64,000 bases of DNA from Anas platyrhynchos (taxonomy: Eukaryota > Chordata > Aves > Anseriformes > Anatidae), in the NCBI RefSeq assembly GCF_047663525.1, contig NC_092589.1:23743001-23807000 (forward strand), written 5' to 3'. The notes beneath the pieces were generated by a model. That model ran no database searches. It saw only the letters and a program-made list of their open reading frames with translations, and was not told where the DNA came from. Both the position numbers and the translations under genes were made by a program. Shown here one piece after another: positions 48,057-60,080 of the stretch (position 1 is the stretch's first letter; the number at the start of each line of letters is the position of its first letter).

Positions 48057-48918
48057 GATAGGGATCTCTCAGCTCCTCAGATGTCTTTGATTGTACTTGT
48101 GTTTTGGGGGGCAGGTTTGGTTTGGGGAGAATATGGGGATTTGAGCAGTTAGACTACAGTGTGGTTCCACTCTTCTGTTTTGGGGTTGCTTTTTTGCTTG
48201 CTTTCTTGATGTAAGGCATGCAGATACTTTCAAACTGCATATGTCCTTTTTCATGCAGCCCAGTTGAAAACTTTAAAATTTCTGCAGGTCCATTAAAGGA
48301 CTCCTGCTTCTGTGGACAAAAAATAATGCTTGAGAACTAAGTGCCATCAGTAACACCACCTAGTTACAATGAAACCCTAGGAGCTGTTGGATGGGAGACT
48401 GGATACCCAGTGGCCTACACCCAAGAGGTGCCTTGGAGCTCCTGATCTTGGAGAACATGCTGTTGGGTTTCCTCTGCTGCCAAGCAACCTGAGACAGCGC
48501 ATCCTCATTGAGAGGTGATCGTTCTCTGAGCTTTTGATGCCTGAATTCAGGATAATGAAACAAACGTGGTGGTTGCAAATGTGTGGAAGGGCCTTCCCCT
48601 CTCGAGAAAGCAGGTGATCTTTTGCTATCTTTGCTCAGTAACAGGTCTATAAATAATAATAATTAAATGCAAACACTTTTAAAATCCCCAGGAATATATT
48701 CAATGCTTTTTTTATTTGTTTGTTCTTCCCTGGAGAATTTTCAAGGCAGCTTGAGGTTAGCAAGACGACAGATCCCGTTCAACAGCTGCTTCTGTGTTTT
48801 TGATATTTTATTTCTCAGCGCTGGCACTCCAGCATCAAACCTTACTTCATCCCTCAAGCCACGTCAGGATGCCCAGAAGCACATTAAACGCTAAAGTGCT
48901 GTATCGAAGCATGCGGTG
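48057..48918. other. intergenic, LTR to C1orf115 promoter
   Basis: No gene is supported. It holds a short segment like the 3' part of 5S rRNA (48376-48418). The sequence turns GC-rich from about 48.92 kb. Confidence 0.7.
48376..48418 (+). repeat. 5S rRNA-like fragment (possible 5S-derived SINE relic)
   Basis: The 13-mer TTGGATGGGAGAC at 48387-48399 equals the box C region of vertebrate 5S rRNA. Flanks also resemble 5S: CCTAGGAGCTG before it, and ATACCCAGTGGCCTAC after it versus ATACCGGGTGCTGTAGGC in the gene. The 5' half of 5S, including box A, is not recognisable, so this is not a functional 5S gene. Chance similarity cannot be excluded. Confidence 0.35.
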
Positions 48919-48919
48919 G

Positions 48920-49660
48920 CCAAGTTTCAGGCTCTCTGCCACGCGAAGGCTGCTGAAGCTGGCACTCGGGAGGGAAGCTGTGCAGCCGCTGTGCCTCACT
49001 GCCCGCAGCGCCGGGGCTGTCCGGGCACACACACAACCCCGGCACCTGGCTGCAAGCCCTGCGGGGAGCGAGGTGGCCTCACCACGGGCCCTGGTGGCAC
49101 CGACACGGGGCCGGGGCCGGGTCCTGGGCCGGGTCCCGCCCCGGGAGGGGCAGCGGCCGCCTCGGGCCACACCTGCGCGGCGGCGGCGGCAGCACCATGA
49201 CGGTGGGGGCGCGGGGCCGCTTCTCCCGGCGGGGGCCCGGCGATGACCGGGTCCGCATCCTGAGCGGCCCGGAGGAGGACGAGGAGCCGGCGGGGGTGGC
49301 AGCGGGGCCCCCGCGGGACCCGCAGCGGGACCCGGAGCGGGACGCGGAGCTGGCCGGGGCGGGCGGCAGGACGGTGCGCTTCGCCCTCCTGCCCGACGCC
49401 TACCAGCCCCTGCGGCCGCCGGCCCCCGCGGGGAAGCGGCCCTACAGCAAGCGGCTGAAGAAGTACGGCAAGGTGAGGGCGGCGGGGGGAGCCTGGGGGC
49501 CGGGGGAGGGCAAATCCAAGCCCAAAAAACGCGAGGTGTTGCCGTCTCCCGGCCGCCGTTTGGTCAGGGTTGTTGCTGCCTTCCTGCGTGGAAGGGCGGC
49601 CGGCGGCCCCGCAGCCTCCGCTCCGCAGGCTGTGGTTAGGAAAGGGCTGATCAGAAGAGC
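48920..49660 (+). promoter_or_regulatory. C1orf115: CpG-island promoter of C1orf115
   Basis: A sharp rise in G+C and CpG spans the first exon, with repeated GGGCCGGG / CCCGCCCC motifs (Sp1-like GC boxes) at about 49108-49150. There is no TATA box. The start site cannot be fixed from sequence. Confidence 0.75.
49197..49472 (+). CDS. C1orf115: C1orf115 exon 1 coding part
   Basis: 276 nt, ends AAG|gtgagg in phase 0 after KKYGK. Very GC-rich, Arg/Gly/Pro codons. The frame stays open past the donor to 49676, but that extension is intronic by comparison with the human protein. Confidence 0.92.
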
Positions 49661-51348
49661 TTGTTTTGATTATTAATTTGGTTATTTTCCCTTGTTCGTG
49701 TTACTTGAATACTTCTACGACTTGTGCAGTTGTAGCAGCAAATAGTTTCAGTGTGCGCAGGGAGGTCCTGTCCTGGTGTCTGGGATCATTTCCCACCTGA
49801 GCGAGTGCAGACGTCCATCCGACAACAGGCTTTCTGCCCCGTTCTTTAAAAAACCAACATGATTTTGTTAAAGATATGCTTGTGAAGTGAGGCATCCAAA
49901 GCACTCCAGTCAGCTTGGCAAAGTTACGTAGCTCTGAGTCTCCTCAGACTTCACAGACGGCAGCATAGCTGCGAGCTGCCCTGCAAGTATTTCAGCTTCA
50001 CGGAGCGGGGACGGATGGGAACCGCTTACTTCAGCCTCTGGTGATGGATTTGCTGCTCCGAGTTTGGCTTCCCAGTCGCAGGAAGCACGCTTCGAGAAGC
50101 AGCCTTAGCTTGGGAGGGCTCACAGCACACGTCTGGTTCCCGCAGAGGGGCTTTGGGAGCGTGCGGCCGTGCTGCGGTGCTCTGGTGTGAAGGAGCTGGT
50201 AAAAGTGCTCAGGGCACACGGCAGCTCTGGGGTGCTGCCTCTGTACTGCCCAGGCTCCAGCCTCGCCGAGAGGGTTTGCAGGGCTTAGCTTTGCCAGGAA
50301 AGAACAAGTTGTGTAAGCGCGGGTGAGGCCGGGGTAAGTCAGTTGTGTGCGGTGTGGGAAGGAGGAAAGGAGCCTGCGGTGCGACACAGCGGGGCAGGGG
50401 CGGGTGGAGACAGGAATGGCCCCACGTCTCCTCCTCCAGTCCCCTCCATTTTGCTGTCTTGACTCCCAGTAAGTTTCCAGAGATGCAAATACAATGGCAT
50501 TTGGCATTGCGGAAGGCTTTCCTGTGTCAGTACCGTTGTACAAGCTTCAAGAAATCTTGGGCACATAATAGATACTGAGTGGATTTCACTGATTTCATGA
50601 TGTGTGAAAATATATCTCCCATTGCAGTGTTTTTCAGGTTACAAGAGGCAATTCTGATCTAGTCCCAGGCAACCACAAAGTGGAACTGACTAACAGTTAG
50701 ATTGGATTTTTCCCCAAACTGACTCACCTTGTATTAATTCCCCAGTCATGAGTAAAAACCATTGAAAGTGAAACTTAAATTAATCAGGTTTATAGTTTTA
50801 ATAATCTGTTGCAAGTTTTCTCTCAGGCACATGTGACTTTTTAAACACAGAGGTGAAGGTGGGTCAAAACATTCTTATTTTGACATATTTTTTGTAACTT
50901 AAAGCACACAAAGTTACTCAGGGCATGTGTTTGTGGGACACACATACTAGGTAGGAACTTAAACTTTTTATATTCCTGAATAGAAATCCACATAAAAGCC
51001 TTACTTCCTGCGGAGTCTGCATCCGCTCTGCTCTGTGGGTGTGTATTTATATGTAAAAATAGATGGTAAAACATTGCTCCATGCTGAAGCCCTCATCAGC
51101 TGTGAGAGAAGTCTATTTTGGGGTTGGGGACACTGTGTGAAGGAGGCTGTTGCAACAATTTTATGGCAAGCTATTTTCCATTACCTGTCCTTTTTTTTCC
51201 CCCTCTGTTCCCGCACCTCTCCCTGCAGAACGTCGGCAAAGCCCTGCAGAAAGGATGTCGCTACTTGGTGGTCGGCTTGCAAGGACTGGCAGCAGCCTAC
51301 TCTGCTCCCTTCGGGGTGGGCGTGCAGGTGGCATCGCTCGTCCGCTAG
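49197..51348 (+). CDS. C1orf115: C1orf115 orthologue (two coding exons, 131 aa)
   Basis: Small vertebrate protein. Coding parts are 49197-49472 (92 codons, donor gtgagg) and 51229-51348 (39 codons plus TAG, acceptor cctgcag), joined in phase 0. The human protein is about 142 residues. The N-terminal half is Gly/Arg/Asp/Glu-rich and probably disordered. It is followed by [13 protein letters not shown] and the basic KRLKKYGK (human-like). The C-terminal 39 residues contain a hydrophobic stretch, [20 protein letters not shown] (about 100-119), that may be membrane-associated. The MTVGAR start equals the human start and sits in a good context (caccATGa). C1orf115 has been reported, under the name RDD1, as affecting drug response through the ABCB1 transporter. 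I recall this and cannot verify it here. The location between MARK1 and MTARC matches human synteny. Confidence 0.92.
49473..51228 (+). other. C1orf115: C1orf115 intron
   Basis: 1.76 kb. The GC-rich start belongs to the CpG island; the rest is plain, ending in a long polypyrimidine tract. No repeat was recognised. Confidence 0.88.
51229..51348 (+). CDS. C1orf115: C1orf115 exon 2 coding part
   Basis: 39 codons plus TAG. It encodes [19 protein letters not shown], then [20 protein letters not shown]. This is the conserved C-terminal half of the protein. Confidence 0.93.
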   Translation, partial: NVGKALQKGCRYLVVGLQGLAAAYSAPFGVGVQVASLVR

Positions 51349-52775
51349 AGCACAGGGTGAGCACGAGCCTTTTCCAGAAGACTGCAGCTGTTTTGGCTTT
51401 TTTAGGATTAAATCATCATCCAAGACCATATCTGAGAAACCTCTTGGACATGCACAGCCCCGACCCCCTCCTGCAGCCCAATTCCCTGGACCCGGTGCTC
51501 TTTCCTGCAAAAATCTCCTGTGCTTTTCAACCTTTAAAATCGGATGGGGTCAAAGAAATGCAAGGACACGGAAGTAATTGTGGATTAACTGAGCTGAAGA
51601 GTGGTGACAGACATGCACTGGTTGTCTAAAGTTACGTGTGAAAAGGAGCCGAGGATGGATGGAAAAGCAGGTAGATGAGGGACAGAGAAGTGAAGGGAAG
51701 TAGAGGGTGAGGGTGGTGGTTGGGAGGTGCATGAGAGTTGAGTTTGACAGGGGGAGCTGAGTTGAATCTCAACATAAGAGTTGAGTCTGACAGTCAAAGC
51801 TGTGGAGGAAACAGGTAATGAAGGATCAGTAAGAGGTAGCCTTTGGCTTCTTGTGTCTTTTTCTGAGATGGTTAAAATTGAGTATATGTAAAGATATACA
51901 TGGATATAAATGGGCTGTGATCTGAGACATGGTGAGCTTTGCTGCATCACTGTTGTTCATCTCAAACACTGGCAATCGTGAGCCCTTAAGTCTTAGCACT
52001 GCTGTAAAAATCCAGAAAGGAAACAAGGTGTGTTTGTCTTCTGATTTTGGGGCATTAGAGGTTCACTGTGATTAATATGTTAAAACTTCCCTCTGCTGCT
52101 GTGAAATACACATACTGTTTTTTAGACATGGTTTATATCTAATGTACCTGAGTCTAGAAACTGAGGCTTTAAGAACACCTAGCTCTGTGGTGTTCATTGG
52201 GAGGGGAAAAAAAAAAATCACAAGCTGCATCTGAAAAAACTACACGTGCCGTTTAGGGCAGCGTGTTTTGTACAAGAGTGGGGCCAAGTAACCTGCTGGC
52301 TCCGTTTCCATATGTGGAAGTTGTAGCCAGAGAATGTCAGTGCTGAATGGAGCAGCTTCCATGTCACACCCCGAGGGATATAAATCTCCTGTTGATGAAA
52401 CAGGAACAAGTGTTTTTAAGGGCCTTCAGGATTCTGTGAATTGTTTTTTTTTTTTTTTTTTTATTCCCTCCCACATCGGTCTTTCATGGTAGCAGTAAAT
52501 GATTTCCCCGCTAGCACTTTCTCTGTATTATAGATCTTTGTAGTCTTGATAGTTTTGTAATCAAGGAATTGAGATGTTCTGGAAACAAATGCTGCTCGGT
52601 TGATTTCTTTGTCTTTTCTGAATGGAGGGGAACTGCATGTCTTAGCACACTGGACTGTATTTCTTTTAAATGTAGCAAATGGAATGGATTTGGAAAAGAA
52701 GGATGGAAAAGAAGTATTTTTTCAGTGTTCTTTTCTAACTGGACTGTAAATAAAAGTATGTGATCCTTGTGCTGT
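51349..52775 (+). other. C1orf115: C1orf115 3'UTR
   Basis: Untranslated stretch from the TAG to just past AATAAA at 52749-52754. A 19-T run lies at 52444-52462. Confidence 0.65.
52749..52754 (+). terminator. C1orf115: poly(A) signal AATAAA of C1orf115
   Basis: Canonical hexamer followed by 'agtatgtgatccttgtgctg', a plausible GT-rich downstream element. Confidence 0.65.
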
Positions 52776-53245
52776 GATTAACTAGGCACATAAGCGTGCA
52801 CACAAGTGAGGAGCTTCTCAGCCGTGGCCCGAGCAGAGAGGGGAAGCTGCCGTGTAAACTTCCCTGCATTGTTCTGCCTGTGGCCTCAGCCCTCTCCTAG
52901 GGGGACAGGGCTGGAGTCCAGGCTATGAGGAAACAAACGCTCAGGAAAGACAAGGTATAGAAAGCTGACTGTAGAGGACAGTGGTGGCTTCTAGTTGCAA
53001 CTTTCTTGAGCTTCCCTGTGTGGGCAGACCTGTGCCTTTGATCTGCCCCACCAGTGTGCCAGAGGGTATGGATAACTGCTCTGTATTCTGCACTGGGAAC
53101 AGAGCAGTCCTAAAACCCACAGGTCACAACAGTCAGCATGTTTGGGGATTAATTTTAAATTTTGTTATACCACTATATGTTTTGTAGTGGTCTTTAAAAA
53201 ATATATATCTGATTCATATTTTATGAATAAAGCAATGTTGGAGGG
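52776..53245. other. intergenic, C1orf115 to CR1 cluster
   Basis: 0.47 kb without gene or repeat that I can recognise. Confidence 0.75.
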
Positions 53246-53750
53246 ATCACAGAATGCTTTGAGTTGTAAGGAGCCTTAAAGATCCCATAATTCCAACCCC
53301 CTGCCATGGGCAGGGACACCTCCCACCAGACCAAGTTGCTCAGAGGCCCATCCAGCCTGGCCTTGAGCACCTCCAGGGATGGGGCATCCACAGCTTCTCT
53401 GGACAACCTGTTCCAGCACCTTACCCCCCTTCTGAATAAAGATTTTCATCCTAATATCTAATATCTCTCCAGCCTGACAAGGTCCCTCTGGATGGCATCC
53501 TTTTGCTATAGTATCCAGTTTGGTGTCATCAGCAAACTTGCTGAGAGTGCACTTGATCCTACTGTCCATGACATTAATAAAGATACTAAACAGCATCAGT
53601 CCCATCACAGAGCCCTGAGGGACACCACTCATCACTGGTCTCCACCTGAACACTGAGCTGTTTGCAACTCTCTGGATGCACCCATACATCCAGGATGCAT
53701 CTCCATTTTCTTTGTAAAGTGCATGCCCACCTATTTGTCCACGTGTCATT
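53246..53750 (-). repeat. CR1 LINE with reverse-transcriptase remnant
   Basis: The + strand starts with the antisense CR1 3' end ('gatcacagaatgctttgagt', 'ttccaaccccctgccatggg'). The - strand of about 53480-53749 encodes a fragment with SGVPQGSVMG and FADDTKL, motifs of LINE reverse transcriptases. 3'UTR and RT sequence lie closer together than in an intact CR1, so the copy seems internally deleted as well as 5'-truncated. Confidence 0.87.
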
Positions 53751-54270
53751 ATAGAATCATAGAACGACAGAATGGTTTGGGGTGGAAGGGACCTTAAAGA
53801 TCATCTAGTTCCACCCCCCCTGCCATGGGCATGGATACTTTCTACTAGACTGGGCTGCCCGAAGCCCCATCCAGCCTGGCCTTGAACACCTCCAGTGATG
53901 GGGCATCCACAGCTTCTCTGGGCAGCCTGTGCCAGTGCCTCACCACCCTCTGAACAGAGATTTTCTTCCTAGTACCTAATCTAAATCCCCCCTCTCAGCT
54001 TAAAGCCATTCCCCCTTGTCCTATCGCTATACTCCCTGGCACGAGTCCCTCCGCAGCTTTTCTGCAGGCCCCCTTCAGATACTGGAACGCCGTTATAAGG
54101 TCTCCCTGGAGCCTTCTTCAGGCTGAGCAGCCCCAACTCAGCTTGTCTTCATAGGAGAGGTGCTCCAGCACTTTGTGGCCCTCCTCTGGACTCACTCCAA
54201 CAGGTCCCTGTCCTTGTGCCGGAGTTCCCCAGCTAAGTGCAGTGCTCCATGTGTCCTCTACACAGAAAGA
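53751..54270 (-). repeat. second CR1 LINE in the cluster
   Basis: A new 3' end begins at 'tagaatcatagaacgacaga' and continues 'gaagggaccttaaagatcat', 'tggggcatccacagcttctc', then 'ctggactcactccaacaggt'. It abuts the previous copy exactly and has the same orientation. The far end is approximate. Confidence 0.87.
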
Positions 54271-54566
54271 ACCCTCCCTCACTGCCCCATGCAGGGTCCA
54301 ACCCTTTCAGGGCAGGGACTTTCCACAAAGGTAAACATGAACTTTAGCTCATAAATTGCTCAGCACAGAGCTTACCACTGACTTTTTTCTGCTGACGTAT
54401 GGCCTCTGCTCACATGGTGCAACTTTAAGGGAATAGTTTTGTTGCCATCCATGCAGGCCCAGAATGATAGGTAAAAGTAGTGAGCCTGAGGAAAGAAAAA
54501 CTTGGTGCATATTGGTGAGCCACCTGCAGAACACTGTCTCTAAAATAGACCAAAAATGAAGAAAGA

Positions 54567-55467
54567 GAATCACAGAATTAGAGAATCATTAAGGTTGGAA
54601 AAGCCCTCCAGGGTCATCTGGTCCAATAATCCCCTTACCACAAATGTCACCCACCAAACCATGTCCCTAAGCACCACGTCCAACCTTTCCTTGAACACCC
54701 CCAGGGACTGTGACTCCACCACCTCCCTGAGCAACCTGTGCCAGTGCCTGACTGCTCTTTCTGAGGAGAAATGTCTCCTCATTCCCAACCTGAACCTCCC
54801 CTGGTGCAACTTGAGGCCATTCCCTCTAGTCCTGTCACTGGTTACCTGTGAGAAGAAGCCGACCCCCAGCTCCCCACACCTTCCTTTCAGGCAGCTGTAG
54901 AGAGCAATGAGGTCTCCCCTGAGCCTCCTCTTCTCCAGACTAAACAACCCCAGTTCCCTCAGCTGCTCCTCACAGGCCTTGTGCTCCAGGCCCTTCACCA
55001 GCTTCATAGCCCTTCTCTGGACATGCTGCAGGGCCTCAACGTCCTTGTAGTGAGGGGCCCAAAGCTGAACACAGCACTCGAGGTGCGGCCTCACCAGAGC
55101 AGAGCACGGGGGGGCGATCACCTCCCTGCTCCTGGCTGCACCATCCCTGACACAACCAGGATGCCGTTGGCCTCCTTGGCCACCTGGGCACACTGCCGGC
55201 TCATGTTGAGGTAAGCATCAATCAGCACCTCCAGATCCTTTTCCTCTGCACAGCTTTCCAGCCACTCTGCCCCAAGCCTGTAGCACTTTATGGGGTTGTT
55301 GTGGCCAAAGTGCAGGACCCGGCACTTGGCCATGTGGAACCTCATCCCATTGGCCTCTGCCCCTTGACCCATCCTGTCCAGGTCTGTCCGAAGGGCCTTC
55401 CTACCCTCTGGCAGATTGATACTTCCCCACAACTTGGTATTGTCTGTAAACTTACTGAGGGTACACT
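54567..55467 (-). repeat. third CR1 LINE in the cluster, about 0.9 kb
   Basis: It starts 'cacagaattagagaatcatt', then 'ggttggaaaagccctccagg' and 'tcatctggtccaataatccc', a CR1 subfamily unlike the two neighbours. The - strand encodes broken ORF2 C-terminal sequence (for example [20 protein letters not shown]) and, near 55440-55467, a degenerate RT motif (FTDNTKL). It ends at the purine-rich stretch 55466-55493. Confidence 0.87.
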
Positions 55468-56829
55468 GAAGAGAAAGAAAGAGAAAGAAAAAGTAAGCTG
55501 TGGCAATAAAGCATGGTGATTCATGCAAGACTATTTTCTTCCTCAAAGTGAACTCTGTCTCACTGAGGCTACCAATTACTGCTGCTTATCAGTGCTGCTT
55601 AATCAGTAATTCACTGCTCAGTGGGTGCAGTGCATTTGTGAAGCCAAGCTGAGGCCTGAGGGCTTGCTACTCCCTTCACCAGCCCAGCTCCAACAGCAGA
55701 ACCCAGAAAACCTGTCTCACCAGGGAGCTTTTGGGCATAGGCAGGCTATTTTATTAACGGGGGTTGCCCTCAGCCTTGTTCTCCAAGATCCTTTTAGCCT
55801 CTCAAAGTGGGTGTTGGACCCTCTCATAGAGAAAGGTGGGACATGGTGGCACTGGGGAAGATTTGCTTTGACTTTGGAGCTGGATGAAGTGCATGCCTAT
55901 CTTCAGGCCCTTGCTTTGCAACTCTACCCATTGCTGCACCAAACAGGTGTAGATTTTCAGGGGTATGGTATGGTGCTATCTGGTTCCCTTCACATTTCCA
56001 CCCCTTCCACCATGTTTTATAATGCACGGCAACATAAATAAGTTCAGGAAGTTGGATATATATATACAGGAGTGGCAAGGAGCACCCACCTCTCCCAAGT
56101 TTCTCTCAGAAATGGACTCCACTTCCCGACAGCCCAGCAGGTCGCTTGTAAAATGAAAATCCCCAGCGCTGCTCAGTGAGTCACGGAGCAGAACAAAGCT
56201 CATTTCTGCTGTTTTTTGCCAGAGCATTTAATTACTGCTTCAGCTTACCATAGGTTCTGAGGAAATGGCAGAGGCCTAACAGCTATTGTCCTTTGTCCCG
56301 CAACGCTAGCAGTGAGGAAGTGCTCTGGCACAGCCTGCTTTTGAAGTGCCGTGACCAGGGAAAGCTGTACCACACAGCACCACCTCACTCGGGTGCTCCC
56401 AGGACTTTGCCAGCCACAAGCCAAGGTTCACTGCAGGGGTGAATGGCCTTTCTGTCCTCCACCCTTCTGTGGGACTGGCAGGGGGGCAGGTTTTGTCAGC
56501 CGCCTCTTTTCTTTGCATCCCAAGCCCCTGTCCTCTTATGAGGTAAGACTGGTCTTAAAATCTGTGCAAAGCTGCTGCAGTTACCTGTACATGGAGAGCT
56601 TTGGAAATTTTTTTTCTTCAAGGAGCAATAGAGAGCCTAGATAGCATGTAGAATAATGGAGATGATTAAAAGAAGAAAATGGAAGAAAAATCTCCCTTTC
56701 CTTGTCCTTGCAGGAGGTGGTATCAGGCTTCCAGAGCTGTTTTGGAGTAAGGTGCAGGCTGAGCTCAGCAAGGGTGATGCTCCTTCCTGGATCCTGCACC
56801 TCTGATGAAAAGCTCAGGGCTCTGGGCTT
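55468..56829. other. intergenic between CR1 copies
   Basis: 1.4 kb without a supported gene. A GAAA-rich patch lies at 55470-55493 and a short TA repeat at 56056-56066. Confidence 0.7.
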
Positions 56830-56985
56830 GTCAAGCTGGAGGAGAGAAGGCTCAGGAGAGACTCACCAGCATCAATACCAAACCCCATCAATACCAAAGA
56901 TGGGGTTGCAAACAAGACGGAGCCAGGGTCTTTACTGAGGTGCACAGCTGGACAGCAAGGGACAATGGTCATCAGCTGGATAAAA
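56830..56985 (+). repeat. old CR1 LINE internal fragment, sense strand
   Basis: 'aagctggaggagagaaggct', 'acggagccagggtctttact' and 'acaatggtcatcagctgg' follow the end of CR1 ORF2 in sense. It is diverged and interrupted by a short duplicated 'ccaaaccccatcaataccaa' type stretch. Confidence 0.6.
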
Positions 56986-59519
56986 GAAAACAAATTAACG
57001 AATATGATAATTAAGCATGAGAAGAGGCTGTCCTGGGAGGCTGGGGGGCCTCTATCCCATGAGACTTTCTAGGCATGACTACAAAGAGCAGAGCAACCCA
57101 GTCTAAATTCCACGTTGACCCCACTGTGAGCAGGTTGGACTGGAGGAGACCTGGCAGCTCTCCCAGCTTATATTTACCTCCTGTATGGAGATGTAGAGGA
57201 AAGGTATCCTCACCCTTCACTATCCCTTCCTAAAAACGCAGAATGAAATTTTGCTTCGGATAACAGTGAGGAGCTCGCAAAGATGTCAGCACAAACTGCA
57301 CGAAAGTTTGGCCCTCAGCAAGGTTTCCTCTGAACTGAACGCTGCTGGCTGAAAGGCAATTGTCCTTTAGTGCCATCTCCTGGGAAAAAAGAGATTTCCA
57401 CCCTTGTTAGCCTCACTCATTGTTCTGCCTCACCTCCTCCCGGGGAGGTATCCTGCCCTCCCCTAAGCAGGCCACACAGTTTGACAACAGCGATCTTCAG
57501 GATTTTCAGTCCCAGCAGTGCAATGTGCATCTATGCATATCAGCGTTTTCCACCCCGTTGAGTCCCGAGGCTCTGAGTCCCGTTTGCAACTGCTTCAAAT
57601 GTAAAGACATGGGAACATTGTTCTTGGGTTTTGTTTTGTTTTGTTTTTCTTTCAAAACCCCAAAACACATTGCATTTTCCTCTGATTCTTGCAGTACCTT
57701 AAAAACACTTATGAAAGATGCCTCACTGGAGGAAGGGGGATGAGCCCCAGCCACTTTTTGTTTCTGAATCTCATCCTCCACTGGAGAGATCCCAGCTGCT
57801 GAAGACAGGACATGTAATTTCAAACACAGGAGGAGCAAAGCCCAGCAGACTGGAAGGACCTGCCCCAGGAGTCGCCAGCTCCAGCATTCATGCATAAGTA
57901 GCCCACATTAGTGGGATTATCTTCCTATACAACTGGCCAGTGAACAAAGCACCCCACTGACCTGCCTGGTTTTATGTATTTATGATTCCTTGTGTAGGAA
58001 AAGCCTCACAAAAAAGCCCCCCTTACCTCATTGCTCTGAGTCCATTAAAAGGCATCTCTCATTAGTGAAACTATTTTTAATTCTATCATCGCCAATTATT
58101 CACCTGAAATTTTTCCCTACATTTAATTTCAGTGAGCTCATTTCTAGTGCATGACTCACTGAACTCTGATTTCCTTGATTATTGTAAGAGGAAAGAGCAA
58201 TGCTTTTATCCTCCCCTCTTCTCTACGAAGGAATCTTCTGAATTTATTTATTTTTTGTTCTGACTTTGGAAAAAGGACACAATTTGTGTGTGGGTTTGAG
58301 TGTAACATATTTTTTATTGTATTTGGCTTAAACCATTGTTAGATGACTGCATACTCAGCTGTGTCACCCCCTCATCCCCACCTTTTGTGGAATTACCAGT
58401 AACTGGAAAAATAGCTGGCATGTCCCTGGTGTGGGACAATTAACTCCTTCACTGGGACAAGCCTAGCTTCCACTTAGCTCTACCCTAACACCCTTTCTCC
58501 TCATCTAGGCCAATGTTTTGCTGTCTTTGTCATTGCACATTTATTTGTAATGTCCACCCAAATCTCCCAAGTTCAGCATTTCCAAATGCGTACGTCGAGT
58601 CTATGCCTTTCCAAATACTGCACTGTTCACATATCTGAAGACCTACAGCATCCCCAGTCACTTGTAATTTTTCACTTGAAACAAGCAAAATCCTTTAAAT
58701 ATTTCCTCACAATTCACCTTTCTTAGACTTCTGACTGATCCATTGCTACAAGAGAGTTTAGATCTGCCTCTAGAAGAACGATCAGTGCATCTAAATGCAC
58801 TTTTTCATTTGTTTGACTTTATCAATTTGTCTCATGGATGCTTCTGAGCTGACCACACTCGTTTGCAAGATCCATTGCCTGCTTGTACAACCAAGAAAGC
58901 CCCAGTTTGCCATGGGATTGACACCACAAATCCTCCAACTGAGCAGTCACATTTTAAGCAAATTCAGCCCGAGGCAAGGATCTGGTGCAGAGAATTTCAG
59001 CACAGACGTCCTGCAGTTTGAAGAAGTTATAAGCAACTGAAAACAAGGTTGTTTCCTGTTGAATACAGGCTTACAGTACCCACTCTGGCTATGACAATTC
59101 TGCTGCATGAAATATTTGGATTTTAACAAAAACATATATATATATATATATTCTTTATTTTTTGATTCTTTTATTCTTTATTCACAATGCTTTATAGCAG
59201 GAATTAGTTGCTCCTAGGTAAGCACAGGTGCACCTGATGTGGAGGATAAAACAAGCCTGCTGATTAAACAACTTACAAGAGGTTTTTGAGAGAGCCTGTT
59301 GTATGGGTGAAGAGAGCTTTTCTCAAAGGCTGCAGTCTTTACCTGAAACATTATGCCATGACCATGCTCTCTGCAGACAGATCTAAATTTACATCCCCTG
59401 CATCGCAACAGGAGAGATTATGCAGATGCTGCCGCCTTCTGTTATTCCTCCTTAAGCTCCTCCATGTCATAGTTCTCAAGAAGAGTCAGAGCTGAATGTG
59501 ACAGCTGCTTGTCAGAGCT
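56986..59519. other. intergenic, no gene seen
   Basis: 2.5 kb of unassigned sequence. An (AT)n tract is at 59134-59150. Open frames are short and unlike known proteins. Confidence 0.65.
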
Positions 59520-60080
59520 GGTCTGAACAAAATCTCACTAGGGACCAGGTTGGCAGATTTAGAGAACAAGTTTAAAGTCCTTATTGGACTTAGAGATATT
59601 TTTTTTCCTTCAAATTCATATGCAACCTCTAGGAAAGGCTAGCTACATCCGCTGCTGCTGTTTCACATGGGCACCAGTGATACAGCCCAGAGCTATCTGA
59701 GGAGTATCAAGAAGAGTTACAGTGGCAAGGGACTCAGGAGCAGGGGTAGTTTTTTCATCAGTCCTCATGGTTAAAGGGAAGGGGTTTGCAAGGACCATTT
59801 AAACCTGGCAAACCAACAAATGGCTACAGGACTGGTGCTGCAGCCGGGGTCTGACTACTTAGACCATGCTTAGACTTGCTTTGAGAAACCCGGTCTGCTG
59901 GGGGCCAAAGAAGGGGAAGAGCATTTTTGGTCACAGGCTTGGCAAGCTGGTGAAGAGGGCTTTGCAGTAAAGCTGCTGGGGCAGGGGAGCCTTTAACCAT
60001 CCCACTCCTCGCTGCCAGTGTCAGCGATAGATGCCTAGAAGAGGGTCATGGGTCAGCAGGAGAGCACTGAAGAGCAGCAC
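59520..60080 (+). repeat. CR1 LINE 5'/ORF1-region fragment, sense strand
   Basis: The stretch resembles the 5' portion of CR1 as I know it: 'ctgtttcacatgggcaccag', 'ggactcaggagcaggggtag', 'acaaatggctacaggactgg', 'gaaacccggtctgctggggg' and 'ttggcaagctggtgaagagg'. It lacks the 3' end, which is unusual because CR1 copies normally keep the 3' end. No intact frame is present. Family assignment is from memory of the consensus. Confidence 0.6.

Noticed and set aside
48387..48399. A functional 5S rRNA gene
   Set aside because: Only the box C neighbourhood is similar; box A, the 5' half and a T-run terminator at the right spacing are missing.
48794..49246. 150-codon open frame across the C1orf115 promoter
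   Set aside because: Out of frame with C1orf115, with no recognisable similarity; long frames are expected in GC-rich islands with few stop codons.
54570..55193. 207-codon - strand frame as a host gene
   Set aside because: It matches the C-terminal part of CR1 ORF2 and ends in CR1 3' sequence.
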